A stretch of 17,527 nt of DNA from DASWDH01 sp035318505 (GTDB lineage Bacteria > Myxococcota_A > Polyangia > Polyangiales > Polyangiaceae). A program made the translations under genes and the position numbers. The stretch covers positions 1-17,527 of the forward strand of contig DATHEQ010000365.1 in NCBI GenBank assembly GCA_035318505.1. Reading direction: 5' to 3'. The notes below the pieces were generated by a model. The model searched no databases, was not told the origin of the DNA, and saw nothing but the letters and a program-made list of their open reading frames with translations. The first letter of the stretch is position 1. Every line of letters begins with the position of its first letter. Of this stretch, positions 1 to 6,257 are shown in pieces.

Positions 1-1126
1 GCCCGCGATCGAGGGCATCCGGCGTGTGCGCATAATCGACGACCACCGCGATGTCATCCTGCGGCCCATCGCATCGCTCGAGCCGTCCCGGAACGACGAC
101 CTCTTCGAGCGCCGCGGCAACCCGTGTCAAATCCAAACCGAGCGCCGAAGAAATCCCGAGGCAGAGGAGCACGTTGGCCAGGTTGTGCGCGCCGATCAGA
201 TTCGTTTGCACCGTGACGTCACCCGCGCGCGTGCGCACGACCGCGCGCGTCGCTCTGGGGCCGAGCTCGACCTCGAGGGGCGCGATGTCCGCGACCGCAC
301 CTACTTCGCTCGATACCGTGAACAGCGACGCCGCGCCGCGCGCGTTCGCGATTCGCTCGGCGAGTGTGCGACCGAAAGGATCGTCGACATTGACGACCGA
401 CGCCGCCGGCTCGAGCTCGAAAAATAGCTGCGCTTTGGCGGCGCCATACGCTTCCATCGAGCCGTGAAAATCGATGTGGTCCTGGGTCAAGTTGGTGAAG
501 GCCGCCACCCGGACGTGCAATCCCGAGGCGCGCTTCTGGGCGAGGGCGTGCGACGAAATCTCCATCACGAGGTGCGACGCGCCGCGCTCGAGCATGGCCT
601 TCGCCACGCGCGCGATCTCGTCGGCTTCCGGGGTGGTATGCGTCGCTTCGAGCTCTAGATCCTCGAAGCGATAGGCGAGCGTCCCCATGACGCCGGGTCG
701 CCGGCCGCTCGCCTCGAGCGCGCGCACGACCAGCATGCTCGTCGTGGTCTTGCCATTGGTTCCCGTGATCCCGATGACCTCGAGCGACCGCGTGGGGTCG
801 CCGTAAACGTAGTGCGCTGCGCGCGCGATCCCGTCGCGCACGTCGGCTACCACGATCGCGGGTACGGGGAGCGGCTTTTCGGGCGCGTCCGATTCGGCCA
901 TGATCGCCGCCGCGCCGCGCGCGATAGCGGCCCCCACGTAGTTCCAACCATTCGTCTGCGCCCCACAGCGCACGGCAAACAGCTCGCCCGCCTCCACGCG
1001 GCGCGAGTCCTGCCTCACGCCGGTGACGACGACATTCGGATCGCCGGCGACGCGCAGCGCGCCCAAGACTTGGGCCAGCTTGCCCACCGTCGTGCCGCGC
1101 GAGGTCGTGCTTGTCGTGGACGTCAT
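1..1126 (-). CDS. murE: MurE, UDP-MurNAc-tripeptide synthetase (3' end beyond window)
   Basis: This cytoplasmic Mur ligase adds the third stem-peptide amino acid (normally meso-diaminopimelate in Gram-negatives) to UDP-MurNAc-L-Ala-D-Glu, using ATP. 375 residues are visible and the frame is open to the left edge, so the C-terminal quarter of a roughly 500-residue protein is missing. Visible features: the N-terminal DSRRVEAGELF substrate-binding segment (40-50), the ATP loop GITGTNGKTTT (119-129), HTTPEA (163-168), MEISSHAL (188-195) and DYAHTPDAL (364-372), all hallmarks of MurE rather than MurC, MurD or MurF. The DNPR-type motif that specifies diaminopimelate lies outside the window, so the amino-acid substrate cannot be read. 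The ATG start overlaps the ftsI TGA by 4 bases (ATGA) and has no obvious ribosome-binding site of its own, which suggests translational coupling. It is the fifth gene of the mraZ operon. Confidence 0.95.
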   Translation of the reverse strand, partial: MTSTTSTTSRGTTVGKLAQVLGALRVAGDPNVVVTGVRQDSRRVEAGELFAVRCGAQTNGWNYVGAAIARGAAAIMAESDAPEKPLPVPAIVVADVRDGIARAAHYVYGDPTRSLEVIGITGTNGKTTTSMLVVRALEASGRRPGVMGTLAYRFEDLELEATHTTPEADEIARVAKAMLERGASHLVMEISSHALAQKRASGLHVRVAAFTNLTQDHIDFHGSMEAYGAAKAQLFFELEPAASVVNVDDPFGRTLAERIANARGAASLFTVSSEVGAVADIAPLEVELGPRATRAVVRTRAGDVTVQTNLIGAHNLANVLLCLGISSALGLDLTRVAAALEEVVVPGRLERCDGPQDDIAVVVDYAHTPDALDRG

Positions 1127-3198
1127 GTGGGGGGCTCGAAGAAGAGTTTCACGCGCGCCCCTTTGGGAAGGACCGCACCCGCGGCGGGGTCTTGCCGCGA
1201 CAGCGTCCCCGTACCATCGAGTGCCGGCAAAAGCCCGACATCGAGAGCCGACTTCGTCGCTTCTCGCAACGACATCCCCTTGAGATCGGGCACGCGCACC
1301 GTCCCTTTCGGCGCCGGCACGTTCGTCATCGCGATTTCTTTCATCGGCGGCTCGGGAAGCTGGGCCTGCCGCATCGCTTCGTACATGGCAGCCGCCGGAT
1401 CCGGCCCGCTCGTCATCTTCGAGATCGCCACGGGCGGCGTCCCGCGCGGTATGACCCCCAAATAGCGCAGGCTCATCTCTCCAATTCTTCGAAACGCCGG
1501 AGCCGCCACAAATCCTCCCGCGTGCGCGACCGACGGCTCGTCGAGGACGATGACCACGGCGATGCGCGGCCGCTCGGCCGGCACGAAACCGATGAACGAC
1601 GAAGTCAGACGGTCTTCCGCGTACTTTCCGGTGGCGGGATCGGCTTTGTGCGCAGTGGCTGTTTTTCCCGCTACGCGAAATCCCGCGATCGCCGCTTCGA
1701 CCCCCGTCCCCTGCCCCTCGGTGACGGCGACCATCATTTCCGCCAGCGTGCGCGCGACCGGCGCCGGCATTGCCTCGCGCCGCACGTGCGGCACACCTTC
1801 GCGCACGACCGCGCCGGCCCCGTCGGTGACGCGTTTGATCAAAAGCGGTTCGAGCAGCCGTCCGCCGTTGGCGACCGCGGCCACGCCCATGGCCAGCTGC
1901 AGCGCCGTCACTCCGATTCCGTAGCCGCGCGACACGGCCGCGGTCTCGACCTGCACCCACGGTCGTCCTTTGGGACGCAGCACGCCGGAGGCCTCGCCGG
2001 GCATCGGGATCTCGGTCGGCTCGCCAAAACCGAACCTGCGCAGCGCGTCGTAGAGCTGCGGCTCGCCGAGTGCCATGCCGATCTTGGCGGCGCCGATGTT
2101 CGACGACAACGCGAGGATCTGCGTCGGCGTGAGCCACCCGCTGACGTGGCTGTCGTGAAGGACGAAGTTGTCGATCACCATCGTCCCCCCTTCGCAGAAG
2201 ATCGTCTGCGTGGGTGAGAGGGTTTTCGCCGCGAGCGCGGCGGCGAAGGTGAAGATCTTCATCGTGCTACCTGGTTCGAAGCGATCGCTGATGGCGCGGT
2301 TACGGCGCATCTCGACTTCGCTCGTTCCGTAGTCGTTGGGGTTGTACCCAGGCGCGTTGGCGAGCGCGAGGATCTCCCCCGTGTTCGGTTCCACGACGAT
2401 GGCCGCCCCCCAGTTGGCCTCGTACGTTCGAACCGCAGCCGCGAGCTCTTGCTCGGCGGTGTACTGAATGCCCTGATCGATGGTCAAGTAGACGTTGTGC
2501 CCCGCCAGCGCCTGCTCGTCTTGAATGCCTTCGCTGAAGAGAAGGCGCCCCGACCGATCGCGAAGCCCGCGCACCTGATCGACGCGCCCTTTCAGCTCTT
2601 GGTCGAGCTCGAGCTCGATGCCGTCTTTACCCTCGCCGTCGGGCGACACGAAGCCGAGCAAAGGCCCGCCGAGCTCACGGTTCGGATAAAAACGATGACC
2701 CTCGCCCTCGATGACCAACCCACGGATGGGGAGCGGCGCCTTGGGATCGGCGAGGGCGCGAATACCTTCCACTTCCTCCTTGTTGATGCGGCGCTTCACC
2801 CACGCAAACCGGCGGCGCAGGAGGATCTTTCTTTCGAGCTCCACGGCGTCGACGTCGAGCACCTTGGCCATGCGCATGGCTGCATCTTTGGCGATGATGA
2901 GGGCACGCCGATCGTCGGCTCCGCGCAAGAGCTCGACGCAGTCCATCGAAACGCTGGGCACCTCGATGCTGACCGCGAGCGCCGTGCCGTTGCGGTCGTA
3001 GACGCTGCCGCGCTTCGGCACGACGTGCAGGCGCCGCTGGCGCTGCTTTTCCGCCATCTCTCGCCAGTTGTCACCGTCTTCGAGCTGTACGCTGTATGCG
3101 CTCGACACGATGAGCCCGAGCCCGACGCCCATGAGCCCGCAGAGCAGACCCATGCGCACCTTGATCCATCGGGCGCGGCGCGGGTCGAGGTTTCGCAT
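1123..3198 (-). CDS. ftsI: FtsI/PBP3, septal peptidoglycan transpeptidase with C-terminal PASTA domain
   Basis: This 691-residue class B penicillin-binding protein crosslinks septal peptidoglycan. It has a short basic N-terminus and one membrane anchor (about 13-34). The class B pedestal begins with RGSVYDRNG (63-71). The transpeptidase domain has the serine motif STMK (S311-K314) and SSN (365-367). The third motif reads KTAT (512-515) where KTGT is usual, confirmed at codon level. A PASTA domain occupies about 633-687 (VRVPDLKGMSLREA and following). PASTA is frequent in Gram-positive PBPs and is also found in some deltaproteobacterial-type FtsI proteins (family knowledge). The ATG shares one base with the ftsL stop (TGATG). 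An in-frame extension upstream exists, but it would lie across ftsL and show no PBP features, so the start was placed just before the anchor. Its position between ftsL and murE fits FtsI rather than an elongation PBP2. Confidence 0.95.
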   Translation of the reverse strand: MRNLDPRRARWIKVRMGLLCGLMGVGLGLIVSSAYSVQLEDGDNWREMAEKQRQRRLHVVPKRGSVYDRNGTALAVSIEVPSVSMDCVELLRGADDRRALIIAKDAAMRMAKVLDVDAVELERKILLRRRFAWVKRRINKEEVEGIRALADPKAPLPIRGLVIEGEGHRFYPNRELGGPLLGFVSPDGEGKDGIELELDQELKGRVDQVRGLRDRSGRLLFSEGIQDEQALAGHNVYLTIDQGIQYTAEQELAAAVRTYEANWGAAIVVEPNTGEILALANAPGYNPNDYGTSEVEMRRNRAISDRFEPGSTMKIFTFAAALAAKTLSPTQTIFCEGGTMVIDNFVLHDSHVSGWLTPTQILALSSNIGAAKIGMALGEPQLYDALRRFGFGEPTEIPMPGEASGVLRPKGRPWVQVETAAVSRGYGIGVTALQLAMGVAAVANGGRLLEPLLIKRVTDGAGAVVREGVPHVRREAMPAPVARTLAEMMVAVTEGQGTGVEAAIAGFRVAGKTATAHKADPATGKYAEDRLTSSFIGFVPAERPRIAVVIVLDEPSVAHAGGFVAAPAFRRIGEMSLRYLGVIPRGTPPVAISKMTSGPDPAAAMYEAMRQAQLPEPPMKEIAMTNVPAPKGTVRVPDLKGMSLREATKSALDVGLLPALDGTGTLSRQDPAAGAVLPKGARVKLFFEPPT

Positions 3199-3563
3199 CA
3201 GCGCTCGGCCCGCGCACCCGTGGAGGTGGATTTCGTTCCGTTGTTCGTCGGCGCCGGCGGCGCGGTTCGCTCCGGGCCCACTGCCATGCCGGAGATGGGG
3301 ACGATGCGCGCGGCTTCCGGCGCTTGCATGCCGAGCAGCGTGCGCGCCACGACCTCGACCCGCTGCGGCGTCTCGTAGCTGGCCGCTTCGAGCTCGAGCA
3401 CCCGCTTCACTTCGCGCAGCTGCGCCTGCTCTCCGCGCGCTTTGCCGAGCTCGTAGCCGAGCTGCACGTTCTTGCCACGGAGCGCAAGATGAAGGACGAA
3501 CGCGGTCACGGTCGCCGAAACGGCGAGCGTCCACAAAATGAGAAAGGGGCGCTGCGCTCTCAC
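3198..3563 (-). CDS. ftsL: FtsL-like cell division protein
   Basis: A 121-residue bitopic membrane protein in the canonical ftsL position between rsmH and ftsI. It has a short basic cytoplasmic start (MRAQRP), one transmembrane helix (about 6-28), then a heptad-like, charged, coiled-coil-prone stretch (about 31-62), then ETPQRVEVVARTLLGMQAP (64-82), resembling the membrane-distal FtsL/DivIC segment. The tail is Pro/Thr/Ser-rich. FtsL normally works with FtsB and FtsQ to recruit and activate FtsW-FtsI at the septum. The start is GTG, overlapping the rsmH stop as GTGA, with AAGG about nine bases upstream. FtsL sequences diverge strongly, so the call rests on topology, size and gene order more than on sequence identity. 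Confidence 0.85.
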   Translation of the reverse strand: MRAQRPFLILWTLAVSATVTAFVLHLALRGKNVQLGYELGKARGEQAQLREVKRVLELEAASYETPQRVEVVARTLLGMQAPEAARIVPISGMAVGPERTAPPAPTNNGTKSTSTGARAER

Positions 3564-4480
3564 GATGCGACCTTGCGCGCGGCACGCAGCTTGGCGCTGC
3601 GCGAGCGCGGGTTCTGCTCGGTTTCGGCGCGCGAAGGCACCACCGGCTTGGTGGTGAGCCGCTGCCAGATCTCCCTCTGCAGAAACGCGCGTTTGACCTG
3701 CCGGTCCTCGAGCGAATGAAACGAGATCACCGCCAAGACCGCGCCCGGACCGAGCACGCGCGGTGAAAGCTCGAGCAGCGAGGTGAGCTCCTCCATCTCG
3801 TGATTGACGGCGATCCGCAGCGCCTGAAACGTTCGCGTCGCGGGATCGACGCCACCCACGCGCGCGGGACCTACCGCGCGCACGACCGCACGCCGCAGAT
3901 CGAGCGTGGTGCGCAGCTCGCCGTGGCGCACGGCGTGCTGGATGCAACGCGCGATGCGGCGCGAGCGCCGTTCTTCGCCGAATTGGTAGATGAGGTCGGC
4001 AAGCTCGTCGGTGGAAAGACGCTCGATGAGCTCGAGAGCCGTCTCGTCGCTTTCCCCCATGCGCATATCGAGCGGTCCCTCGGTGCGAAAGCTCATGCCG
4101 CGGATGGGATCGGTGAGCTGGGGCGAGCTCACGCCGAGATCGGCGATGATGCCGTCCACTTTGGGGGCTCCGAATGCGGCGAGGTGCTCTTCGATCGCGG
4201 AAAATTTCCCGTGCACGAGACGCGCCGCGTCCCCGAAATGGGCGAGGCGTTCGCCTGCCGCGGCAATGGCACGGCGATCCTGATCGATGCCGATCACCAT
4301 GGCGCCCGGCGCCGCTTCCAAGATCGAAGCGGTGTGCCCGCCTCCTCCGAGGGTCGCGTCCACGTACACGCCGCCGCTTCGCGGAGCGAGCGCCGCGATC
4401 ACTTCCGCCGCAAGGACGGTGGTGTGTCCGTAGGTAGCGGCCTCGGGCAGAGGCATGAAGTCGTCCGGCGTCACGTTCAT
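3560..4480 (-). CDS. rsmH: RsmH, 16S rRNA m4C1402 methyltransferase
   Basis: A 306-residue S-adenosylmethionine-dependent methyltransferase (formerly MraW) that N4-methylates cytidine 1402 in the decoding centre of 16S rRNA. Signature motifs are intact: HTTVL (19-23), the SAM loop DATLGGGGHT (41-50), GIDQD (64-68), DLGVSSPQL (114-122), GPLDMRM (135-141), FQALRIAVNHE around 219-229, SFHSLEDR around 254-261, and the C-terminal PSRAETEQNPRSRSAKLR segment typical of the family. Its length is normal. The ATG overlaps the mraZ stop by 4 bases (ATGA), and the gene's own stop overlaps the ftsL GTG. Nothing suggests damage or transfer. Confidence 0.97.
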   Translation of the reverse strand: MNVTPDDFMPLPEAATYGHTTVLAAEVIAALAPRSGGVYVDATLGGGGHTASILEAAPGAMVIGIDQDRRAIAAAGERLAHFGDAARLVHGKFSAIEEHLAAFGAPKVDGIIADLGVSSPQLTDPIRGMSFRTEGPLDMRMGESDETALELIERLSTDELADLIYQFGEERRSRRIARCIQHAVRHGELRTTLDLRRAVVRAVGPARVGGVDPATRTFQALRIAVNHEMEELTSLLELSPRVLGPGAVLAVISFHSLEDRQVKRAFLQREIWQRLTTKPVVPSRAETEQNPRSRSAKLRAARKVAS

Positions 4481-4926
4481 ATCCTCAACTGCTCCGAGAC
4501 GACCCGCCGGAACTCGACCTGCTCCTCGGGCGTCATCTTTTGCGTTTCATCCCATTTTTCTAGCGACCAGAGCTCGACCAGGTTCACCATGCCGGCCCAA
4601 AGCACGTCTTTGTGCAGGGCGGCGTAGTCGCGCAGCGCATTGGGCACGAGCACCCTGCCCTGCTTGTCGATCTCGCACTCGACGGCCGCAGAGATGTAGA
4701 GTCGTCGGAGCCGGATCACGTTGGCGTCGAACTGCGGTTGGGCGGCGATTTTGGCCTCGATCTCTTCCCATCCCTTCATCGGAACGAGGTGCAGGCACGG
4801 GTCGAAAGGGGATTTGGTGAGGATGATTCGCGCGTCCCCCGTGGCAGCGAGGACGTCACGAAACCGGGCCGGCAAGCTCGTGCGACCCTTGGCATCGATG
4901 GCGTGTTCGAAATGTCCTCGGAACAT
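4477..4926 (-). CDS. mraZ: MraZ, transcriptional regulator of the dcw cluster
   Basis: A 149-residue protein with two tandem SpoVT/AbrB-like swapped-hairpin units. The first holds DAKGRTSLPARFR (11-23) and the second DKQGRVLVPNALR (87-99). MraZ forms ring-shaped oligomers, and in Escherichia coli it represses its own operon by binding TGGG direct repeats near the promoter (established knowledge). Here matching repeats lie 41-78 bases upstream of the start codon. It is the first gene of mraZ-rsmH-ftsL-ftsI-murE and therefore likely sets transcription of the whole cluster. The start at MFRGHFEHAID is the canonical MraZ N-terminus. The upstream GGCGGA is a weak Shine-Dalgarno match about five bases away. 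Confidence 0.97.
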   Translation of the reverse strand: MFRGHFEHAIDAKGRTSLPARFRDVLAATGDARIILTKSPFDPCLHLVPMKGWEEIEAKIAAQPQFDANVIRLRRLYISAAVECEIDKQGRVLVPNALRDYAALHKDVLWAGMVNLVELWSLEKWDETQKMTPEEQVEFRRVVSEQLRI

Positions 4927-4966
4927 GTATCCGCCGCTTGATGCGCCAGTGCGCGGGCTTCTGGGG

Positions 4967-5004
4967 CACTATTTGCCACTTTATCCCACGAACCACGGTA
5001 CCCA
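4967..5004 (-). promoter_or_regulatory. Candidate MraZ operator (GTGG direct repeats)
   Basis: Read on the minus strand, GTGGG, GTGGC and GTGCC begin at 4989, 4979 and 4969, an exact 10-base period with A/T-rich spacers. Two further TGG cores lie just upstream (TGGT at 4995-4992 and TGGG at 5004-5001) with looser spacing. Known MraZ operators are TGGG or GTGG direct repeats with the same period. The repeats overlap the -10 box and the predicted start of transcription of mraZ, as expected for an autorepressor site. The match is by eye. Confidence 0.75.
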
Positions 5005-5024
5005 GCGAGGCAAGGGCCTGTCAA
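4995..5024 (-). promoter_or_regulatory. Promoter of the mraZ operon (sigma-70 type)
   Basis: On the minus strand there is a perfect TTGACA -35 box (5024-5019), an 18-base spacer and TACCGT (5000-4995) as a -10 box with the conserved TA...T positions. It points toward mraZ and would give a leader of roughly 60 bases. The direct repeats of the candidate MraZ operator begin inside the spacer and run past the expected start point. Confidence 0.6.
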
Positions 5025-5066
5025 TAGGCCCCCCTTCGGCCTTGCCGCGGTTCGTCGATGCCTAAG

Positions 5067-5098
5067 TTGCTCCCTGGACGTATTTACTCCTCTATATA
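5067..5098 (+). promoter_or_regulatory. Possible promoter of the FMN reductase gene
   Basis: TTGCTC (5067-5072) and TATATA (5093-5098) lie in a locally A/T-rich patch pointing toward the reductase. The spacing of 20 bases is too long for a good sigma-70 promoter. Only the TATATA element and the local composition support it. Confidence 0.3.
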
Positions 5099-5250
5099 GG
5101 GCGGGATGGACGAGCGGCTCACGAGGAGGGAGCGTGTACCCGCCCGACGCGAGCTGCGCTCAATCCGTCGCGGCTGAAAAGCGAGCGGCTCGTGGGGCGC
5201 CGCGGGCCGGCAGGGTCGACGGCCCATGCTCGTCACGGCAAGATGCGCGC

Positions 5251-5796
5251 GTGAACATCGTCGCCATCTGCGGAAGCCTTCGGGCCGTGTCTTCCAACAA
5301 GACGCTTTTGCACGCGGCCGCTCGCCTCGCGCCCGTAGGCGTCACCTTCACGTTTTACGAAGGGCTTGCCAAACTACCGCACTACAACCCCGACATCGAG
5401 GAGACTCCACCCGAGATCGTGCGCGCCTTTCGCGCTCTCGTGCGAGGCGCGGACGGTCTTCTCATCGCGAGCCCCGAGTACATGCACGGTGTTCCGGGAT
5501 CGTTGAAAAATGCGCTCGATTGGCTGGTGGGAAGCGGTGACGATTTCGTAGGAAAGAACGTCGCGCTGCTCAACGCGTCCCCGCGCGCGACTCGCGCGCA
5601 AGAGTCGCTGAAAGACACGCTCACGATCATGGCTGGGCGGGTGGTGGAAGAAGCGTCGATCGCCGTCGAGCTACGGGGAAAGACGATGAGCGAGGATGCC
5701 ATCGTGGCCGACGCGGAGATCGCGGGCGCGCTTCGTGGAGCGATGGCTGCCTTGGTGCGCGCCGTCGAGACGGCGCAGACGGAGCTTGCGTCCTAG
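5251..5796 (+). CDS. NADPH-dependent FMN reductase family protein
   Basis: A 181-residue flavodoxin-fold protein of the NAD(P)H-dependent FMN reductase/chromate-quinone reductase family, expected to be cytoplasmic and to transfer electrons from NAD(P)H through bound FMN to flavins, quinones or similar acceptors. The N-terminal strand and FMN phosphate loop read MNIVAICGSLRAVSSN (1-16). The second signature is SPEYMHGVPGSLKNALDW (74-91). The GTG at 5251 was chosen because it gives the canonical family N-terminus, but it has no convincing ribosome-binding site. An in-frame GTG at 5134, four bases after a perfect AGGAGG, would add a 39-residue Ala/Arg/Gly-rich extension with no recognisable domain. 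The 3' end lies two bases from the convergent Rid gene. The physiological substrate cannot be inferred. Confidence 0.88.
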   Translation: MNIVAICGSLRAVSSNKTLLHAAARLAPVGVTFTFYEGLAKLPHYNPDIEETPPEIVRAFRALVRGADGLLIASPEYMHGVPGSLKNALDWLVGSGDDFVGKNVALLNASPRATRAQESLKDTLTIMAGRVVEEASIAVELRGKTMSEDAIVADAEIAGALRGAMAALVRAVETAQTELAS

Positions 5797-5798
5797 GA

Positions 5799-6203
5799 TC
5801 ATACGGGTGAACGCTCCACTTTCGTCGGGCGGCGGGCCGTCACTTCGATCTCGATACGCATCCGCGGATCGCTGAGGCCCGCCGAGATCATCATCGCTGC
5901 CGGTCGGATCGCGCCGAAGTACCTGCGCAAGGTGGGCCAGCACTGCGGAAACTCTTCGGCGTTGGGAACGACGTAATTGACGCGGACCACGTCGCGCATG
6001 CGCGCGCCGGCTTCGGTCAGTGCGGCTTCGATGTTTCGCAAACATTGTTCGGTTTGCTCCGCGATGTCGTTGGAGATTGTCATCGACTTGTAATCGAAGC
6101 CGGTCGTCCCAGAGACGAAGACCCATTCTCCGTCGACGACTGCCCGCGAATAGCCGATCTCTCTTTCGAAGGTGGACCCCGAGCTGATGAGTTTGCGCGC
6201 CAT
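5799..6203 (-). CDS. Rid family protein (RidA/YjgF/YER057c superfamily), non-canonical
   Basis: A 134-residue protein of the Rid superfamily, small trimeric proteins of which true RidA hydrolyses reactive 2-aminoacrylate-type imines. The family pattern is clear: ISSGSTFEREIGYSRAV near the start, VFVSGTTGFD (28-37), QTEQCLRNIEAALTEAGA (50-67), VVRVNYVV (72-79) and RIEIEVTARR (116-125). The catalytic arginine of RidA (Arg105 in E. coli, in a PAR motif) is replaced: here the segment reads RPAAMM (100-105). It therefore probably belongs to a Rid subgroup without the classic deaminase activity. The ATG at 6203 has a strong AAGGAGG five bases upstream. It diverges from the MATE gene and converges on the FMN reductase gene. 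Confidence 0.88.
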   Translation of the reverse strand: MARKLISSGSTFEREIGYSRAVVDGEWVFVSGTTGFDYKSMTISNDIAEQTEQCLRNIEAALTEAGARMRDVVRVNYVVPNAEEFPQCWPTLRRYFGAIRPAAMMISAGLSDPRMRIEIEVTARRPTKVERSPV

Positions 6204-6213
6204 GCTGCCCTCC

Positions 6214-6242
6214 TTGCCTCGACCCGGCACGGGACTGATGAT
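6214..6242 (+). promoter_or_regulatory. Possible promoter of the MATE transporter gene
   Basis: TTGCCT (6214-6219), a 17-base spacer and GATGAT (6237-6242) each match four of six sigma-70 consensus bases. They would start transcription only about ten bases before the transporter ATG. The -35 box overlaps the Shine-Dalgarno region of the divergent Rid gene. The two start codons are only 54 bases apart, so any MATE promoter must be in or near here. Confidence 0.3.
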
Positions 6243-6257
6243 ACGGCTCCTCGGCCC

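Larger units (their letters stand above)
4927..5250. other. Intergenic control region between mraZ and the FMN reductase gene
   Basis: This divergent gap of about 320 bases is less GC-rich than its surroundings, especially near 5081-5100. It contains the mraZ promoter and the MraZ-type repeats on the minus strand. On the plus strand it holds a possible weak promoter ending in TATATA and a strong AGGAGG (5124-5129) ahead of an in-frame GTG at 5134. No independent gene or RNA was recognised. Confidence 0.6.

Noticed and set aside
219..947. Minus-strand open frame within murE in another reading frame
   Set aside because: Its translation is Arg-rich and out of phase with the MurE motifs (GTNGKTT, SSHAL, DYAHTPD), which run unbroken in the neighbouring frame from 1126 to the window edge.
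5025..5040. Short inverted repeat GGCC...GGCC upstream of the mraZ promoter
   Set aside because: Only four-base arms of a self-complementary tetramer; expected by chance in this composition.
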